Assembly (NCBI GenBank): GCA_051294375.1
Contig: CM119271.1
Location: 6,635,632 to 6,699,631, forward strand
DNA length: 64,000 nt
Direction: 5' to 3'
Source of the DNA: Paraspadella gotoi
Taxonomy: Eukaryota; Chaetognatha
Shown: positions 1-12,400 of the stretch, one piece after another
Numbering within the stretch: the first letter of the stretch is position 1
Layout of the letters: each line of letters opens with the position of its first letter
Program-made: the position numbers and the translations under genes
Notes under the pieces: model-generated
The model's database searches: none
The model's input: the letters and a program-made list of their open reading frames with translations, nothing else
What the model was told of the DNA's origin: nothing

Positions 1-1905
1 AAGGGGCTGGAGTTTTCCACGTAGCAGGCAAATACGTCTCCGGGGACTGAGTTGGCGGTCGGTCGCGGGAATAAACGGTTCGAACCTTCAGTGTCGACCT
101 TTGACTGATTTTGTTTGCGCAAAAAGCGAAACTCGTAGAGCTGCTCGAGGGTAAAGGTCGACTTAACCGGAAGAAGGACCCAACCCTCGTTCTCCAAAAA
201 CATTCGCAGCTCATCCAGGCAAGCGCGATGATAATGCTTAAAATAATTGATGCTCTGCTTTTTCATTCCGTCCCTGAGCCCTTCACTTGACGAAGCCGGA
301 CAGAACTGAGCTCCAACGGCGATGAGAGTGTTCCCGATTCGTAGAACCTGCATAAAGTCGTCAAACTTGTACGAAGAAAGGTCCGAGGCCAGGAGGTAAA
401 CCTTGACCTTTTGCTGCACGTCTTGCCAAATGCGAGAGACGCCGTGCTCGAGTTTTTGGCGCACGTAGGTGCAGGACTCAGGCGAGACATCCGCCTCTGG
501 ACGGCGCGAGCTCGAGATTGTCGGCGGCGGGGGCGGGGGTGTACCAAAGCAGGGATCCTCGTTAAGGGTGGCGTCTTTAAGGGCGTCCTGGTGATCGAGT
601 ATACGAGTCTTGTACCATCCCATTACCGAGTCGTAATTTCTCAGGATGCCGAAAAGCTCTTTCGAAAGGTCGACAAGGCACGGTACAAAAGACTCGGCTG
701 GGATAAAACGGCACAAGTCACTGTACTGCTTTTTGCGAAAGTCGATATTGGATCCCGAATATTGAGACGAACAATACGACGATGACTGCGACGTCGACGA
801 CTGCGACCGGCTGGGACCAAAGGGATTGGAATAAGAATCATCCTCGCCCGTTGTCTCGAATGAACTCTGCGGATAGGCGAGTTCCACGTGTCCAAGTACG
901 ATATTGAATGCCAGGTTGTGGATAGTGCTGGCGAAGTGCATGAGCAATTGATCCACGGATGTCTCTGTCTTGCCCAGCATGGCGTAGGATTTTTGAAGCT
1001 TAGCAAATTCATCGCAGTCGAAGTGTTGAGGTATTCGACCAAGGGCGACGTCGAGACCCTCCTCGATCAATTCCAGTGTATCCTGCAGTTTGGAGCCCAA
1101 TTCGGCGATGCACTGGTGCTGTCGATGACGAAGGCTGGCGGCGCGGCAGTCGAGGCAGAGTTCGATGGCTCGGGCGTAATCCTCGGCGTCCACCATGGCC
1201 CGGAGAGCGGCGTCAGTGGCGCGTAGGCGTCGAATAGTTTTCAGCGATTCCAACAGAAATCGGAAACGAGATCGGCGCCGGGTTCTGGCGTATAGGCGTA
1301 GTGATTCTCCCGTAAAATCGTCGCGTGCGGCCGCGAGGGATCTGTAAGGTAAAAAAAATTTTGGCCAGAATAGATTATTTTTACAAAATAAAAAAATTTA
1401 AATAAACGTTCGTTCGATAGTCCTCACAAGGCTCATAGTCATAGTCATAGTCATACCTCCTCGACGAGGCAGCAACGGAAACGGCGTTCTTAAGCCCTTC
1501 CTGCAACTCAACAACACGGGCCAGCTCGTCCTGGAAAGCTGTGCTGTTCTGCAGCACAGCGTCGGAAAGCATTCGGCAGACCACGTCGAGTTGTTTGCGA
1601 AGCAGCGCCCGCCGCTCGGCGACTGCGTCTAGTTCCAGTGTTCCCTCGGCGGTGGCCGCCGCCGTTTCTTCCAACCCTTCCAACTCATGTCGGCCGGGGT
1701 CGGCGCCACCCTCCTCGAAGTATAACTGTGGTAGCGCCGATAGGAGGTCGCGGTCGACTTCGGGATTGGGTAATGGCTGACGGGGCGCCTCGAACCCCGT
1801 AAAAAATACGCCCGAAGAGTCAGCGTCTCGAGGTTCTGGTTCATCCTCGACCGAAGGTTGGGTCAGGTTTTCCACCAGGTTTTTCAGTTTTCGAAGGGCG
1901 GCCAT
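1..1905 (-). CDS. VPS50: VPS50/syndetin, N-terminal part (cut by window edge)
   Basis: Subunit of the EARP endosomal recycling complex and needed for dense-core vesicle traffic. Two exons are visible: 1905-1457 (149 codons plus 2 nt) and 1341 to the window edge, joined in phase 2 across a GT-AG intron. The translation gives about 596 residues with no stop. Family landmarks seen are LGKTETSVDQLLMHF, KKLEHGVSRIWQDVQ-like (here RQKLEHGVSRIWQDVQQK), KQSINYFKHYHRACLDELR and MFLENEGWVLLPVKS. The start MAALRKLKN at 1905 follows an upstream acceptor-like site (tttcag ending at 1954). A Ser-rich insert, about residues 300-330, separates the conserved blocks. The C-terminal half lies outside the window. 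Identity rests on remembered family sequence; the match is extensive. Confidence 0.9.
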
Positions 1906-2508
1906 TAAATGGTCAATCGGATTTTTAAATTTTTTTATTTTGTTAAGAATTGACTGAAAAGATGGGAAAATGTAAAGAGAGGAAAGACAAACGCAACACA
2001 AATCTAATTTTCGCACATTCAAAAAAAAAAATGAATAGCGATAGCGGGGAATATACCGAAACACTTAAGTTAAGGCACTTAATAAAATAAATGAGAAAAA
2101 TTGAAATTTTGAAAAAAGTTTACGAAGCATAAACAACATAAACAACAGATTAAAGCCATCTAAACTGGAAGAGCAATAAGTAATAAATTTTTCTGTAAAC
2201 TAAGTTAATTCTCTTTTACCGTAAAACACCACATTCACGACATTAGGTTAGTTTAAAAAAAATTCTTTTAGAAGACAAACAAAAAAAATTTAGTAAGTCA
2301 TTTTTTTAATAAAACCAGTATATAAAGATATATATTAAAGCGAAATAAAAGTTCAAAATTTATGTTCGACTCGCGAAGTCCAATAAATATAAATACCAAA
2401 GATAAATATATAAAAAAACTATAAATTCGTAAATTACTAAATCGAATCTATGTCGGCAGCTGAGGCCCAAGAAAAAACCGGAGATCGCACCGGCGCCTTT
2501 TTTCGTCG
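1906..2508. other. Spacer between hypothetical gene and VPS50
   Basis: AT-rich, many A and T runs. It should hold the 3' UTR of the 193-aa gene and the 5' leader of VPS50. A pyrimidine-rich acceptor-like site lies 48 nt before the VPS50 start. Nothing else is recognised. Confidence 0.6.
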
Positions 2509-3090
2509 TCAAAGGCTCAAGACGTCGTAAGAGTTCCGTGGTTCGGCCTCGATCTCAATGACCTCGAGGTTTTTGGCCTTGGCGAAGGCGATCTCCTGCG
2601 TGCCCACTTTGCCCCTCGACCCGACGTTGACGACGGTGAGGGAGAAAGCGTCGTCTCGGATCCACTCGTCCGAGAGGTAGACGGCCGTCCCGCCGACGGG
2701 CCGCCCTTCCTTGGTCACGCCGCCCCACGTGAGGCTCGAATCCTCTTCGTAGGAAACCTTGGGATAGAGTAGGGCGACGTCGACGTGCGAGTCGATCTCC
2801 TGCCAGCACTGCACGGCCAGCAGCGGCATGCCGAACTTGTCCTTGAGTCGCTTCATAACGGCACCAAGGTCGGGCCGGTCCTCGATGCAGCTGTCTCCGC
2901 CAAAGGCCGCGAGCCAGGGTTTTCTAAAGGAGCGCACGATGGGATGGAGCGTCTCGCAGACCTTATTTAGCTCCTTGTACTGGAGCCGAGCGCCGTTTCC
3001 TATGAAAAGGTAGACGTCCTTGATGTTACGCTCGCGGAGGTAGGTCTTTAAGTCTGAGAAGGATCGCAGAATTAAGGGTTTGGCAGTCAT
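2509..3090 (-). CDS. Unrecognised 193-aa protein, single exon
   Basis: I do not recognise a named family. The start is the ATG at 3090, which sits in a strong GCCGCCATGA context; an in-frame upstream TTG is not a plausible start. The protein is soluble with no signal peptide or membrane segment. It alternates hydrophobic strands and helices: DVYLFIGNG near residues 26-34, KPWLAAFGGDSC near 58-69, DLGAVMKRLKDKFGMPLLAVQ near 74-94, LTWGGVTKEGRPVGGTAVYL near 120-139 and TVVNVGSRGKVGTQEIAFAKA near 152-172. The glycine-rich turns after strands suggest a Rossmann-like nucleotide or sugar-nucleotide binding fold (inference). The stop is 171 bp after the TASP1 stop relative to the next start, so it is closely packed with TASP1 upstream. 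It is probably a real gene because it is uninterrupted and has high coding-type GC. Confidence 0.75.
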   Translation of the reverse strand: MTAKPLILRSFSDLKTYLRERNIKDVYLFIGNGARLQYKELNKVCETLHPIVRSFRKPWLAAFGGDSCIEDRPDLGAVMKRLKDKFGMPLLAVQCWQEIDSHVDVALLYPKVSYEEDSSLTWGGVTKEGRPVGGTAVYLSDEWIRDDAFSLTVVNVGSRGKVGTQEIAFAKAKNLEVIEIEAEPRNSYDVLSL

Positions 3091-3261
3091 GGCGGCAAGC
3101 AAGGAAGATGGCGAAGAGTGAAATGGTGAGTAACGGGCGACAATTAAGCTCGGGAAAAAAATTTTAAGTTTTCATTGCTGTTTTCAAAGGTTTCTAAATC
3201 CTTTCTAAACAAAACAACCAAAATTCTAAAATGGCATAAAATGGGCAGAAACGAGAGAGTA

Positions 3262-4430
3262 TCAAACTTTAAACGAAATGCCTTGCATCTGCAAGGCACC
3301 GCCGTCGACTGAATTATCCGGAAGTCTAGAAACTAAAGCCTTGGGTTTTTGACCATCCTTGACGTGAAGGTAGGCTACGCACATGCTGGAGGTGGTGTGT
3401 GCCCACGTCAGTTCACCCGCGCCATGTTCCTTCGAGGTAGTGAGCACTAAGGCCCCGGCCTGTCTGGCCCCTTCGCTCTTTAAAAATCTGGAATTGAGAA
3501 ATTTGTCGTTAAACGTCCGAGTGACGGCCAGCGTCAGGTTGTTGCTAGAGATCGCGGCGTCGCCCAGTTCCTTCGCGAGAAAAGTCTTGACGAGTTGTTC
3601 TCCTCTGCCGGTCGTGCTGACGGCGACGCCCGCATCTCCGTCCGCCACCGCCCAGCATCCGCAACCGAAGGCCGCCGCCTGACCCACTCGACCCGGCTGC
3701 TTCAGCAGAACCCCGCCGCTGGAAACGCCGGAGGCGACGTTGCCGGATGAGTCAACGGCGCAGGCGCCGACCGTATCTAGAGGCGTTTCGGCCTGCTGGC
3801 GAGCGAATGCATCGGCCGCTAGTCGGAGCATGTATTTTTCGTGGGCCGCCTTCGCCTGAACGCTGACTAAAGCATCTTCATCGACGGTGTTTTCTCCAAT
3901 TGCCCTGGCCCACCGACAGACGGCCCCTCCTGTCAACGTCATCGGCGGCTCGCGGTCCAAACTCATCTTCCCCTTCATCTGAGCCGTGAGCAGACGAGAT
4001 GCCACGCGGACCGGATTCTTAACGCCGGACGCCGCCGAGACGGAAGCGAAGCTCAAACTACGACCGTCCATCAAACCAGCGTCGCATTCCACTGGAGAAA
4101 ATTATGTTTGCTAGTTTTGTTAAAAATGTTCTACTACTCAGTACTTAACAATTATACATTTTTCTTTAAGTCCTCACAGTCATATTAAGAAGAGAAAAAT
4201 AAATTCATACCTTTTCCATCGATCGTCAAGTTTGAACCAAAGCCGGCGTTACATAAGGGATCGTCTTCTAAAACCGTCAAAGCTTCAACCACTGCCTCCA
4301 CTGCGCCGCCTCCTTCAGACAGGACATTACCCCCGCTCACACAGGCTAGCTTGCTAAGTTTCTTGTATTTTGGCTCTTTGTCACGACTGTGATAACCAGC
4401 GCCTAAATGAACGCAAACGAATGTCCCCAT
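3262..4430 (-). CDS. TASP1: Taspase-1 (threonine aspartase 1), 2 exons
   Basis: Ntn-hydrolase of the L-asparaginase 2 family that cleaves MLL-type regulators after Asp. Exons 4430-4211 and 4091-3262 join in phase 1 (GT-AG) to give 349 residues. The start block reads FVCVHLGAGYHS, followed by LCNAGFGSNLTIDGK and, across the junction, VECDAGLMDGRSLSFA. The autoprocessing site is PLDTVGACAVDSSGNVASGV with the catalytic Thr near residue 180. SSGGVLLKQPGRVGQAAAFG and GCGCWAV follow, and the end has LTWAHTTSSMCVAYL. It is shorter than the human protein (about 420 aa) because the loop before the cleavage site is reduced. All residues expected for activity that I can check are present. Confidence 0.95.
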
Positions 4431-5035
4431 CGCGAAACGGGTCTTCTTTTTTACCCGAACCTTTATTTTTTTTCCCTTTCAATCTACGACACTACAAACA
4501 TTCATTGAAAATCACAGTACAGCGAAAACATTTTTCCCCCTTTTAAGGGATGTAACAAGAGGCACGCACGAGTAAAAATCACGAATGGATATAAAAATAA
4601 TGTAAATCACTATATATGCTTTTAACATAGGCAAAAGGTTTGATTGATTGGAATACTGATAAGTATCTGACGCAAAAAAAAAAGCATCAAAAATACCAAA
4701 AAAGCAACAATTATTTTTTAAACTTTGCAATTATTAAACTAAAAAAAACTAACTATAAAAGACTAGTAAATACGATATACCAAAACAACTGCAAAATCGG
4801 TCCGACTATCTGCCGTAAATCAAGTTGTGTCAGTGTCGGGTTAAAACAAACCGTTTGTTTTTAACGATTTCTTTTAACCAGTAAAATGCAACTTTTACCG
4901 AGAATTAAAAGGGCTTTGCCGAGGTATGCTCAAGCTTGGATACACATCAAAAATAAATGAAGACATGGTAAAAGCTCGGTAACAAGGGGTGAAGGTCAAA
5001 AAAGTTAAAGCAACAAAATAAGAGGAAACTTGAGC
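4431..5035. other. Spacer between MFSD6-like gene and TASP1
   Basis: About 600 bp, AT-rich with A runs. It is presumably the 3' UTR of the transporter plus the TASP1 promoter and leader. No RNA gene or repeat is recognised. Confidence 0.5.
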
Positions 5036-8000
5036 TTAAGGTTGAATGAAGACGCTGGCTTCTGTCTGGCCTTCGGTGTCAGAGGCGATGGTTTCGGGCG
5101 ATGGTAAGTTGGAGAGTTTGTTTTCTTTAGTCTCCGCTCCTAAAATTAAAGTTTGTTATAATGATTTAGAAGTCAATTAACGAATGACCACGAACGCAAA
5201 TCTAAATTGTCGTACACAGCTTGCCTGATATTGCATCTAAATCCACAGGCCAAAACCGAATTCTGAGCAAGGTGTAAACCAAGTAAAGCGCGCCAGTGAT
5301 AAAGGCAAAAGCGCTTGAGCAATAAAATAAGAAATGATAATTGGTCTTGGTTACGATGACGCCACCCAACATGCTTCCGATCCCTTTGGCCACGCCGAAG
5401 TGAACGCCCTTAAAAAATTTCAAAATATTGCAACTAATCATGGCATAAACAAATGAGACGAGACGTCACCTGCAAAATTCCCTGCATGGTTGCGGTGGTG
5501 CCAGGAGGTGAAACTTTTCCCGCGTAAGTGGAAGCAGCGGGAAACATAAGTCCGAAGGTGATGCCATGCAACAGCTCGATGGGGATTTGCAGCCAATAAT
5601 TTTGGACGACGGTATAAAGAAAAAACCGCAGGGACCACGCGAACAGCGCGAGGCACAAACATCCTAAGAGAATATCATATATTAAGCAAAAGCAACGACC
5701 ACCCCTACTCGAAGGAATTCTGCCACTAACCCGAATGAGATAAGAAAGACATTATTCTGCCCGAAAGAAACATCATAGGTGTCTCTGCCAGAAGACAGGC
5801 GATCGTGATGGAAAGACCAATAGAAAGCTCTTTAGCTCCCAATTCCAAGATAAAATACAGGAAAACGAATGCTTCCAGGACACCTGAAAATATAAATGAA
5901 ACAAAATTTTAAGAAAATTATAAAGTCACTCGGATTTTTTTTTGGTTTTGTTTAGTAATTTAGTAAACAATTTATCATCAACTTGGCATGTTAGGGTCTC
6001 AGTTTTATCAAACTCAAAAAAAATGTATTATTGGTGAAAAAAAAGGAGGATTTAGCTCGCCGTCCCACTCTCCCCATGCTCTTCCTCTTTTTTTTATCCT
6101 CCTGCTCCTCGGTATTTTGGGAAGCGTTTCATTCACTCGTTCTTACTCTCCGCGAAATATACATTGTAAAGAGTAAAAAGAGTAAAAACGAATAAAAACG
6201 TTTCTCCCTCTATTTACTAGGGCCTTGAATAGTAGAGCGTAGTGAAAGTTACAAACAAAAATTCTAAATGTCAATTATGAACAACATACCATCAATTTGT
6301 AAAAATAATTAATTTTATATTCTTCAATTTTCGCAATAGGCTATATTTATATATCGTACTATCCTTATAAAATCGAAAAATTTTAAAATAGGCTTTTCTT
6401 AATTTTGATTGCAGATTTAAATTCCTCGTCATAGGTTGATAAAAGAAAATATAAATCATTTTCAAAAATTCTTTCATTAAGTGGGTTAAAAATTTAAAAA
6501 ACTATATTTAATATATAAAATTTTAATTTTCCGCTTAAAATATAGGTTTTTTTATATTTGATCAACTTAATGAAATAATTTTTTTATATATCTTTATATC
6601 AAATTTTCAAATCTTCAAAAAAAAAGACAAGAATCCGCCTTTATACTTTTTTACACTTGAAAAAACTTCTTTCTCGACCAGTTTTACCGGTAAGCATTCC
6701 CATGACGAACATGACGACGAAAAAGATACCGACGTCGACGTGACAAACGATAACATGGACGACGTCTCGAACCAAATTCTCGCTGGGCTTCGAGGGGCTC
6801 ACGTTACGCAAGAAAAGGGAAGCGACGATGCACAAAGTTATCCAAAAGAAATAAAAGTAAAAGTAAACGTAAAAGGAGGAAAAGTGTTTAACGACGCAAA
6901 AGTCGGATCGGTGAAGGAAATAGGCCACGAGTCCGACCACCGTAGCGGTTGTGCCGAAACCGATGGATCCCCACACCTGAAGAGAGTTCAAGGGTGATTG
7001 TTGAATTTATAAACCAACAACAAACAAAACTACTATATTTTCTATGGGCGAAAAAAAAAGCCCTAACTGACCCGCTGCAGTCCGTACATGACTTGATCCT
7101 TCTCCACGACTTCCAGAGTTATGGCATCGACGAGGGGCATGACCGTGGCCACGGCAAGCGTGACCACTAACTGCAACACGAAGAAGGCCAAAAATGGGGG
7201 CGTGAAGAACTCCGTCTCCGGCCCCGGCGCCACTTGGAGCGCGGGTAAGCACCGCTTCTCCGTCGCCGCGCAGATCAATTGACACTCGATCCTCGACTCC
7301 GTAGTCGTCGTCGTCGTCGAGGAGAACGAGCAGTTGGAAGAGAAGTCGAGGGAAAAGTCATGTTCGCAGACGAAGCCGATACCAACGCCGTCGTCGTCCG
7401 AGTCGCTTCGTCGCGCCGAAAAAGTAAATGGCGACGTGGTGACGTTGAGTCGGGAGCGAAGGCGACAGGACGAAGGAAATTCTTCGAGGACTGTGTCGTC
7501 TGGACAGATGAGAGAGTTCTAAGGAAAAGCGAGATTGAAACATTACAAGGTAGTCCAAGGGATACATTGTGTAAGGGATGATATACCCTCGTATACATGT
7601 GAAAAGAACGATAAATACTCACCTCTAGCCCGCCCCGATTGTGACTTTTGCACAAAGGAAATTGAGATTCTTTACTCAGACAGCTCGATTCTGGGTTTGA
7701 GCAGGAGAGCTCGACGCCGCAGGGCAGCCTTGAAACGAAGGGCTCACTGGGCACAGCCAAGTGAAGCGCGTGGCCCAGCCCGTAGACGACCGTAGATATG
7801 ATAGCGATGGAGCGGTAGCAATGATACTTGTCGGCGATGCCACCTCGGGGTGAATGGTAGAAAAGAAGTTATATATTTTTATGTCATCATCAATGGAAAA
7901 CTGGTAAAGCATTAACAGAGAATAAAAAAATCTTGATCTTGATCTCGCTAGTGACTGACGCGATAACGAATTATTGGTGTAATAGTAATTGATTGATGTA

Positions 8001-9044
8001 ATTGTAATTGATTGATTGATGTAATTGATTAATTGATGTAATAGTTATTGATTGATTAATGTAATAGTTATTGATTATTAATGTAATAGTAATTGATTGA
8101 TTGATTGATTGATCGCCGGATACTACGCCGGATACTACATAATAATAATTGATTGAATGATGTAATAGTAATTGATTGATTGATGTCATAATAATTGATT
8201 GATTGATGTAATAATAATTGATTATTGATACGATAGTAACCAAATACTGATGCGATGATAACCAAATATTGACGCAATGATAACCAAATATTGATGTGAT
8301 AATAACCAAATATTGATGCGATGATAACTAAATTATTGATGCGATGATAATCATTCATTGATGCGATAATCATTCATTGATGCGATGATAATCATTCATT
8401 CATTCTTTGACAATAACAATCTTCTATCAAACATGAGCCAGTCTCCAGAACAAGAAAAATACTTCCATTGTAAAGCTACAATACTACAATGAAATATTCG
8501 AATAAAATTGGAAAACTAAATCATTATTAAAAGCTATTAAAAGTACTGCTAAAACCGTAAAATAAGACTACTATGAAAACTGTATAAAGATATGTATCAG
8601 ATATGAGAAATGGTCTAAACTACTACAAAATGTAAATGAGATTGAAGAACTCAATCTCATTTGAAATGAACCACAAATTATTCTGCGACAATTGATGCGA
8701 TGATAATCATTCATTGATGCAATGATAATCATTCATTGATGCAATGATAATCATTTATTGATGCAATGATGTGAAAACACAGTAGGAGTTTGCCCCCAAA
8801 CTACTATGGTGTCTTAAGTTTGGAACACAGAATTCCCAAGCAGTTCTTTTCACTCACCAGTTATAGGTCTGCTGAGAAATCCCACAAAGGCCATGACGCC
8901 ATAGATGATGCCGATATGAGCATTCGTGAGACCCATTTTGGCCATGAACGAGGGAATTATGGGGAACACACAAGCGACGCTCCCGAAAAATAAGAAGTTG
9001 TACAACTTGAGAGGCAAAAGAGTTTTGTTTATTTGCGGCGGCAT
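5036..9044 (-). CDS. MFSD6-like major facilitator transporter, 8 exons
   Basis: Multi-pass membrane protein of the MFSD6 branch of the major facilitator superfamily; the substrate is not deducible. Exons: 9044-8858, 7843-7623, 7518-7072, 6976-6688, 5883-5731, 5663-5470, 5408-5225, 5139-5036. All phases agree and the sum is 592 residues. Exon 1 carries the family start (LYNFLFFGSVACVFPIIPSF, then IGIIYGVMAFVGFLSRP); exon 2 begins GGIADKYHCYRSIAI. Exon 3 encodes a long Asp/Ser/Thr-rich loop (about 110 aa) and then a helix ending in MPLVDAITLEVV. Exon 4 begins VWGSIGFGTTATVVG. Exon 6 has the MFSD6 block ELLHGITFGLMFPAA. The tail is hydrophilic and ends ASVFIQP. Intron 7 starts GCAAGC, a GC-AG intron fixed by phase and by the lack of an alternative. 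Intron 1 (1 kb) is filled with tandem repeats. Confidence 0.88.
7964..8420. repeat. ATTGATG tandem-repeat array in MFSD6-like intron 1
   Basis: Imperfect tandem units built on attgattgatgtaatagta in the left half and attgatgcgatgataacca in the right half, about 20-22 bp each. A short GC-richer interruption (gccggatactac, twice) lies near 8114-8138. The array is low complexity and non-coding; open frames across it are artefacts. The same unit recurs at 8688-8775 and 26776-27045. Confidence 0.85.
8603..8682 (+). repeat. Dispersed repeat, copy 1
   Basis: The segment containing atatgagaaatggtctaaac and then gtaaatgagattgaagaact reappears in inverted orientation at 44640-44725 in an SNX1/2 intron. 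The two copies differ by an insertion and a few substitutions. The element is unidentified. Confidence 0.75.
8688..8775. repeat. ATTGATG tandem-repeat array, second block
   Basis: About four units of attgatgcaatgataatcattc, related to the block at 7964-8420 and separated from it by 270 bp of other sequence. It ends just before the donor of MFSD6-like exon 1. Confidence 0.8.
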
Positions 9045-9423
9045 TTTGCAAATTCTCTTCATAATATAAAGTAACAAAAAAGTAGTGTTAAAAAAAAAAG
9101 AAGGGAAAATGAAAGAAGTCATCGAGAGATGAGAGCTACGACGTTCGGCTCAACTTTTTAGTAGGAAACCGAAACAACAGAAAGTGATATAAGTTAAATC
9201 ACGAGTTATTGTAATTACTCAATGAAATAGTCCCACTAAAAACTTTGACCTCCGGTAAGGAGTGATACCAAAAGCCATTTCATCAATGATTAAATATACA
9301 ATTGTACATACAAAAAATCTTATAAAAAAGACCTCACGCTAAACTGGTGAAATATAAACGTTAGTCTATTGATTTCGACAAAAACAGTAAATGAGCATAA
9401 ATGACGATTAAGAAATATTCCAA

Positions 9424-12400
9424 CTACCAAACTCCTCCTCCTCCGTAACCACCGTAGCCGCCGTGATAGTTGCCGTAATATCGACCGTCCATCGCTCCTT
9501 TATTCCAACCCGAATTCCCCGAGCCGGGCGCAGCGCCTCCGTAGGGTCCCGACGCGTTCCCGCTCGCTCCGGGTCCTTGCTGACTTTTCGAGGCGTCTTG
9601 CCGCCCTCGCTTCTTAGGATCTTCCTCGCCATCTTGCATCCAAGTTTTCATCATCGCCATGGCCTGACAAAACAAAAATTTCATTTTTGTATTGCTTTAA
9701 GAAAGTTGTAGAATGGTGCAATAAAATTTAATTAGTCTAATTTTATATCAAAAGATTGATTCAGTGTGCAAGCATCAGCGTTCAATTAATGATTAACGAA
9801 ACAACATCGTAAAGTAAAATATTCTTTTAGATTATTTGCCGATATTTTACTAATAAATTTAAATGGCATATTTTTTTAAAATCACTATATATAGTCTTGA
9901 CTGTTTCAATAATTATATGGAAGAATTATAAATAATTATAACAATAATTTGACCGAGCGAGCTCACAACCACAACAATTTTAACATTAATTTGACCTTAA
10001 GACTTGAGTAAAGTCACTCAACCGAAACCTCGCCTTCAAAAGCGCGTTCACAAAAATGCGGGTATAACAAATCTCGATAAAAGAATGACTAACGGTTACA
10101 GTGGCTTCAGCCTAAAAAACCAACATTTAAAAAGTCACACCTATATGTTAAAAAGACTCCCGGTCCCGTTTATGTTGGCTTCGAGAAGAGATTTGGCAGA
10201 AAGACTCGACAAAATCTCAAAAGAAAATCAACTTGAATTTTTTTTTATGTTCAAGATTGAAGCAACTCGTGACGGACACAAACAATGTTTCACTACGGGA
10301 AGACATTCATAACGCTGACGATCCTCAATAATTTTATCGCGGGAGCCTACGACATAAATCCAAAAAATGAACCCGATGTTTTAGTGAACGACGATGACGA
10401 TGAAGATTTATACCACCGAGGGCGTTTAAGTCCTCGCTACTTTTTTCGAATCGGTCGCGAGGATTTCGTCGACGCACATGCCATAGAAGGTCTCGCAACG
10501 GACGTGGAGCAGGTGACGTCGCTTCCAGTGGTTAACGAGCGCGTCCTTTTTCAATGCGGAAAAAAATTTAAGATCGGTGGGAAAAGGTGCGATCGAAACA
10601 CTTGGGTGCAGGGAACAGTCTTATCCACGAAAGGCAACGAAGTCGAGGCTTTGACTAGAAACTGCCAGTTGAGAGAACGATTCTGGAACGAAGACACAGA
10701 ATACAATGTCGTAAAGTTCAACATAAGAGAACTGAGACGCGCGGATTCTAATAACTTCCGGCGCGATGTCGTCTGCTCCCGAGTCAACGTCAACATTTTT
10801 TACAGACTCCATCCGAACTGCGGATTCTTCAAGTTCGCTACGGTGTTTCCCAGCCAATCGTTAATAAAAGTGGAGTACGTCGAGGACCACGGAAGGTCGC
10901 AGATGATCCGTATACTGAATCAAAGTGATCCGCCAAAGTTGGTCCCAGATATCGTGCCGAAAGTCAAGGATCTCGAGAACTTAACAGAGGTTATTGTGAA
11001 ACAGGAGAGCTGGTCAGGGGAAGAGTGGACGGTCGGACAGTTGACGGTGAGCGAAGATTCCTATTATGAAGTGGTCGTCGAAGGATTGCGACAAGTGGTA
11101 TCGGTGGATGACAGAGAATACCTTCGAATTTTGCGGGGAAGAGTCATGACTTTCTGCGAAAATGATGAGAAGGAAATCGACGAAAATGACGTAAAAACTA
11201 CAACCTGGACTGAGTTGGACGAGGTTACGGAATCGCCGCTCTCACAAAAGCAAAATATGACTTGGATTATCGTCGTCGTCGTCGCAATCGTTATGTTTAT
11301 TTTCGCCGTCTTGATCACCGTCTGTTGTAAATTTATCGTTGAAAGGTGAGAACAAAATTTGTTTTGACGTGATTTTCATGCGATTCAGGTGAAAAACTTT
11401 TAAATGTTAAACAAATATATAGGAGGACTTCAACATCAAGAGTACAATCCGACCATTACGAAGAAATGAATCTGCCAGAATTGAGGGCCAAATCAAAAGA
11501 GGCAGAAGCCAAGAACGAGAACACGTATGAAAGTATCGAGTCGACATACGAAAATCCAAACATTGAAGCTAATATCTATAGCGAAGTCTCTTCCGAATCT
11601 GGCCAATATGAGGTACGAATTTTTCTAAGATTTTATACCAAAATATTACGAGTCTCAAGAACTTATTTCAGTTTTGTTAACGATGTTTTTAGCAATATAG
11701 AAGAGATAGGTCTATTCATTCCGTAGCGGTTCAGCAAGAGTACGCCGAGGAAGGAAACCTACCGAAAACTGACGAATATTATGGTAAGATAAAATCGAAA
11801 CCTGTACGTCCATTTTGAAATTACATATGGGTTGACTTAGTTTATTTTTTCTTCGCAGTTTACGACACGGACACAACAAATTACAAATGGAATGAAAAAT
11901 GACAAATGAAAAATGAAAAATTTGTTGTTTTTTTTTGGGGGGGGGCCGTTTATGAATAATTTTATATCGGGTAATTGTAAGAGATATAATAATATAATAT
12001 AATATAATTTTAGAGAATGCCCGATTATTAGTTATCTTAGTAAAAAAAATGTTTGTGTATTGTATTTAAAAATTTTAGGATAGCTGGCTGGAAATGAATT
12101 TAATAAGTGGCTAAATTAAATTAATAGTTTATTTATTATGATTTTGTTTTTATTTATGATTTATTTACTGCGGATTGTTTTATTTCGTCAATTTACGAAT
12201 ATAGCATTGTTTAACATCAAGCAATTTATGTACTTCTTTAATTCAAGCCAAAGAAAAATATAATTTATAATTTTATTGTATTGCATATGCAGTAAAGTTT
12301 CATAAAAAGAGTAGCGTATAAGAAGGCTACAGACTATATAAAAACAATAACTAAAATACCTAAAATTAATATACAAATTAAATAATTTTATTTGTGAACT

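Noticed and set aside
7971-8373. Two open frames over 100 codons inside the ATTGATG array
   Set aside because: Simple translation of a tandem repeat (runs of INQS, NYYY) inside an intron.
10004-10312. 102-codon frame just upstream of the nested gene
   Set aside because: Its first codon is TTG and it overlaps the nested gene start in another frame; no recognisable content.
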